From Bacilli bacterium (GTDB lineage: Bacteria > Bacillota_I > Bacilli_A > RF39 > UBA660): a stretch of 5,233 nucleotides of DNA. Position numbers and translations under genes: made by a program. Position 1 is the first letter of the stretch. Each line of letters starts with the position of its first letter. Below are positions 5,185 to 5,233 of the stretch, one piece after another. A model generated the notes under the pieces. It saw only the letters and a program-made list of their open reading frames with translations. It was not told the DNA's origin and did not search any database. Where the stretch lies: contig JAILLM010000158.1 of the NCBI GenBank assembly GCA_024693165.1, positions 1 through 5,233 on the forward strand, read 5' to 3'.

Positions 5185-5226
5185 ATAAACAACTCTAGTA
5201 AACTGGAGAATCAAGAGAATGTTTAT
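5185..5226. repeat. Imperfect inverted repeat at the right edge
   Basis: ATAAACA (5185-5191) and TGTTTAT (5220-5226) are perfect complements. Inside them CTCT pairs with AGAG across small asymmetric bulges. On the plus strand it is followed by CTTTTTA, so it could be part of a terminator for something on that strand, or lie in the 5' region of the broken pilin gene. The window ends too soon to tell. Confidence 0.4.
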
Positions 5227-5233
5227 CTTTTTA

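Noticed and set aside
1..5233. tRNA, rRNA, insertion sequence or complete defence system
   Set aside because: No cloverleaf, transposase motif, terminal repeats with target duplication or defence-domain gene could be seen; the DinD fragment alone does not make a system.

Overview
All recognisable genes lie on the minus strand of an AT-rich segment with Firmicutes-type signals: AAAGGA-like ribosome binding sites, TATAAT promoters, short U-tailed terminators, and a T-box riboswitch in front of an aminoacyl-tRNA synthetase gene. UGG is used for Trp and every stop is UAA, so the mycoplasma code is not needed. I infer an uncultured low-GC Bacilli or Clostridia-like, possibly gut-associated, bacterium. 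The species cannot be read from the window.

In transcription order (high to low coordinates) the window holds: (1) a decayed prepilin-like gene fragment, with a good ribosome binding site but a reading frame broken at two runs of seven A; (2) an intact surface protein whose N-terminus is a type IV prepilin signal and whose C-terminal half is eleven 26-residue BspA/DUF285 repeats; (3) a promoter framed by an inverted repeat, then a lysine-specific T-box leader with an AAA specifier; (4) lysS, class II lysyl-tRNA synthetase, with its own terminator; (5) an N-terminally truncated DinD-family reading frame that starts inside the lysS terminator and carries a 28-bp near-perfect palindrome at its junction; (6) a terminator, then a well-formed promoter and the first 166 codons of a RelA/SpoT-type (p)ppGpp enzyme that runs off the left edge.

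Two genes are core functions that respond to amino-acid supply: lysS is controlled by uncharged tRNA-Lys, and Rel makes or breaks the starvation alarmone. The pilin-repeat protein is an accessory surface gene next to a broken relative. The DinD piece looks like a leftover of an insertion or deletion downstream of lysS. There is no complete defence system or mobile element. The most unusual items are the pilin-LRR fusion with its broken paralogue, the palindrome at the DinD junction, and the unusual layout of the T-box expression platform. The only gene-free stretch near 300 bases is the lysS leader, and the T-box explains it.
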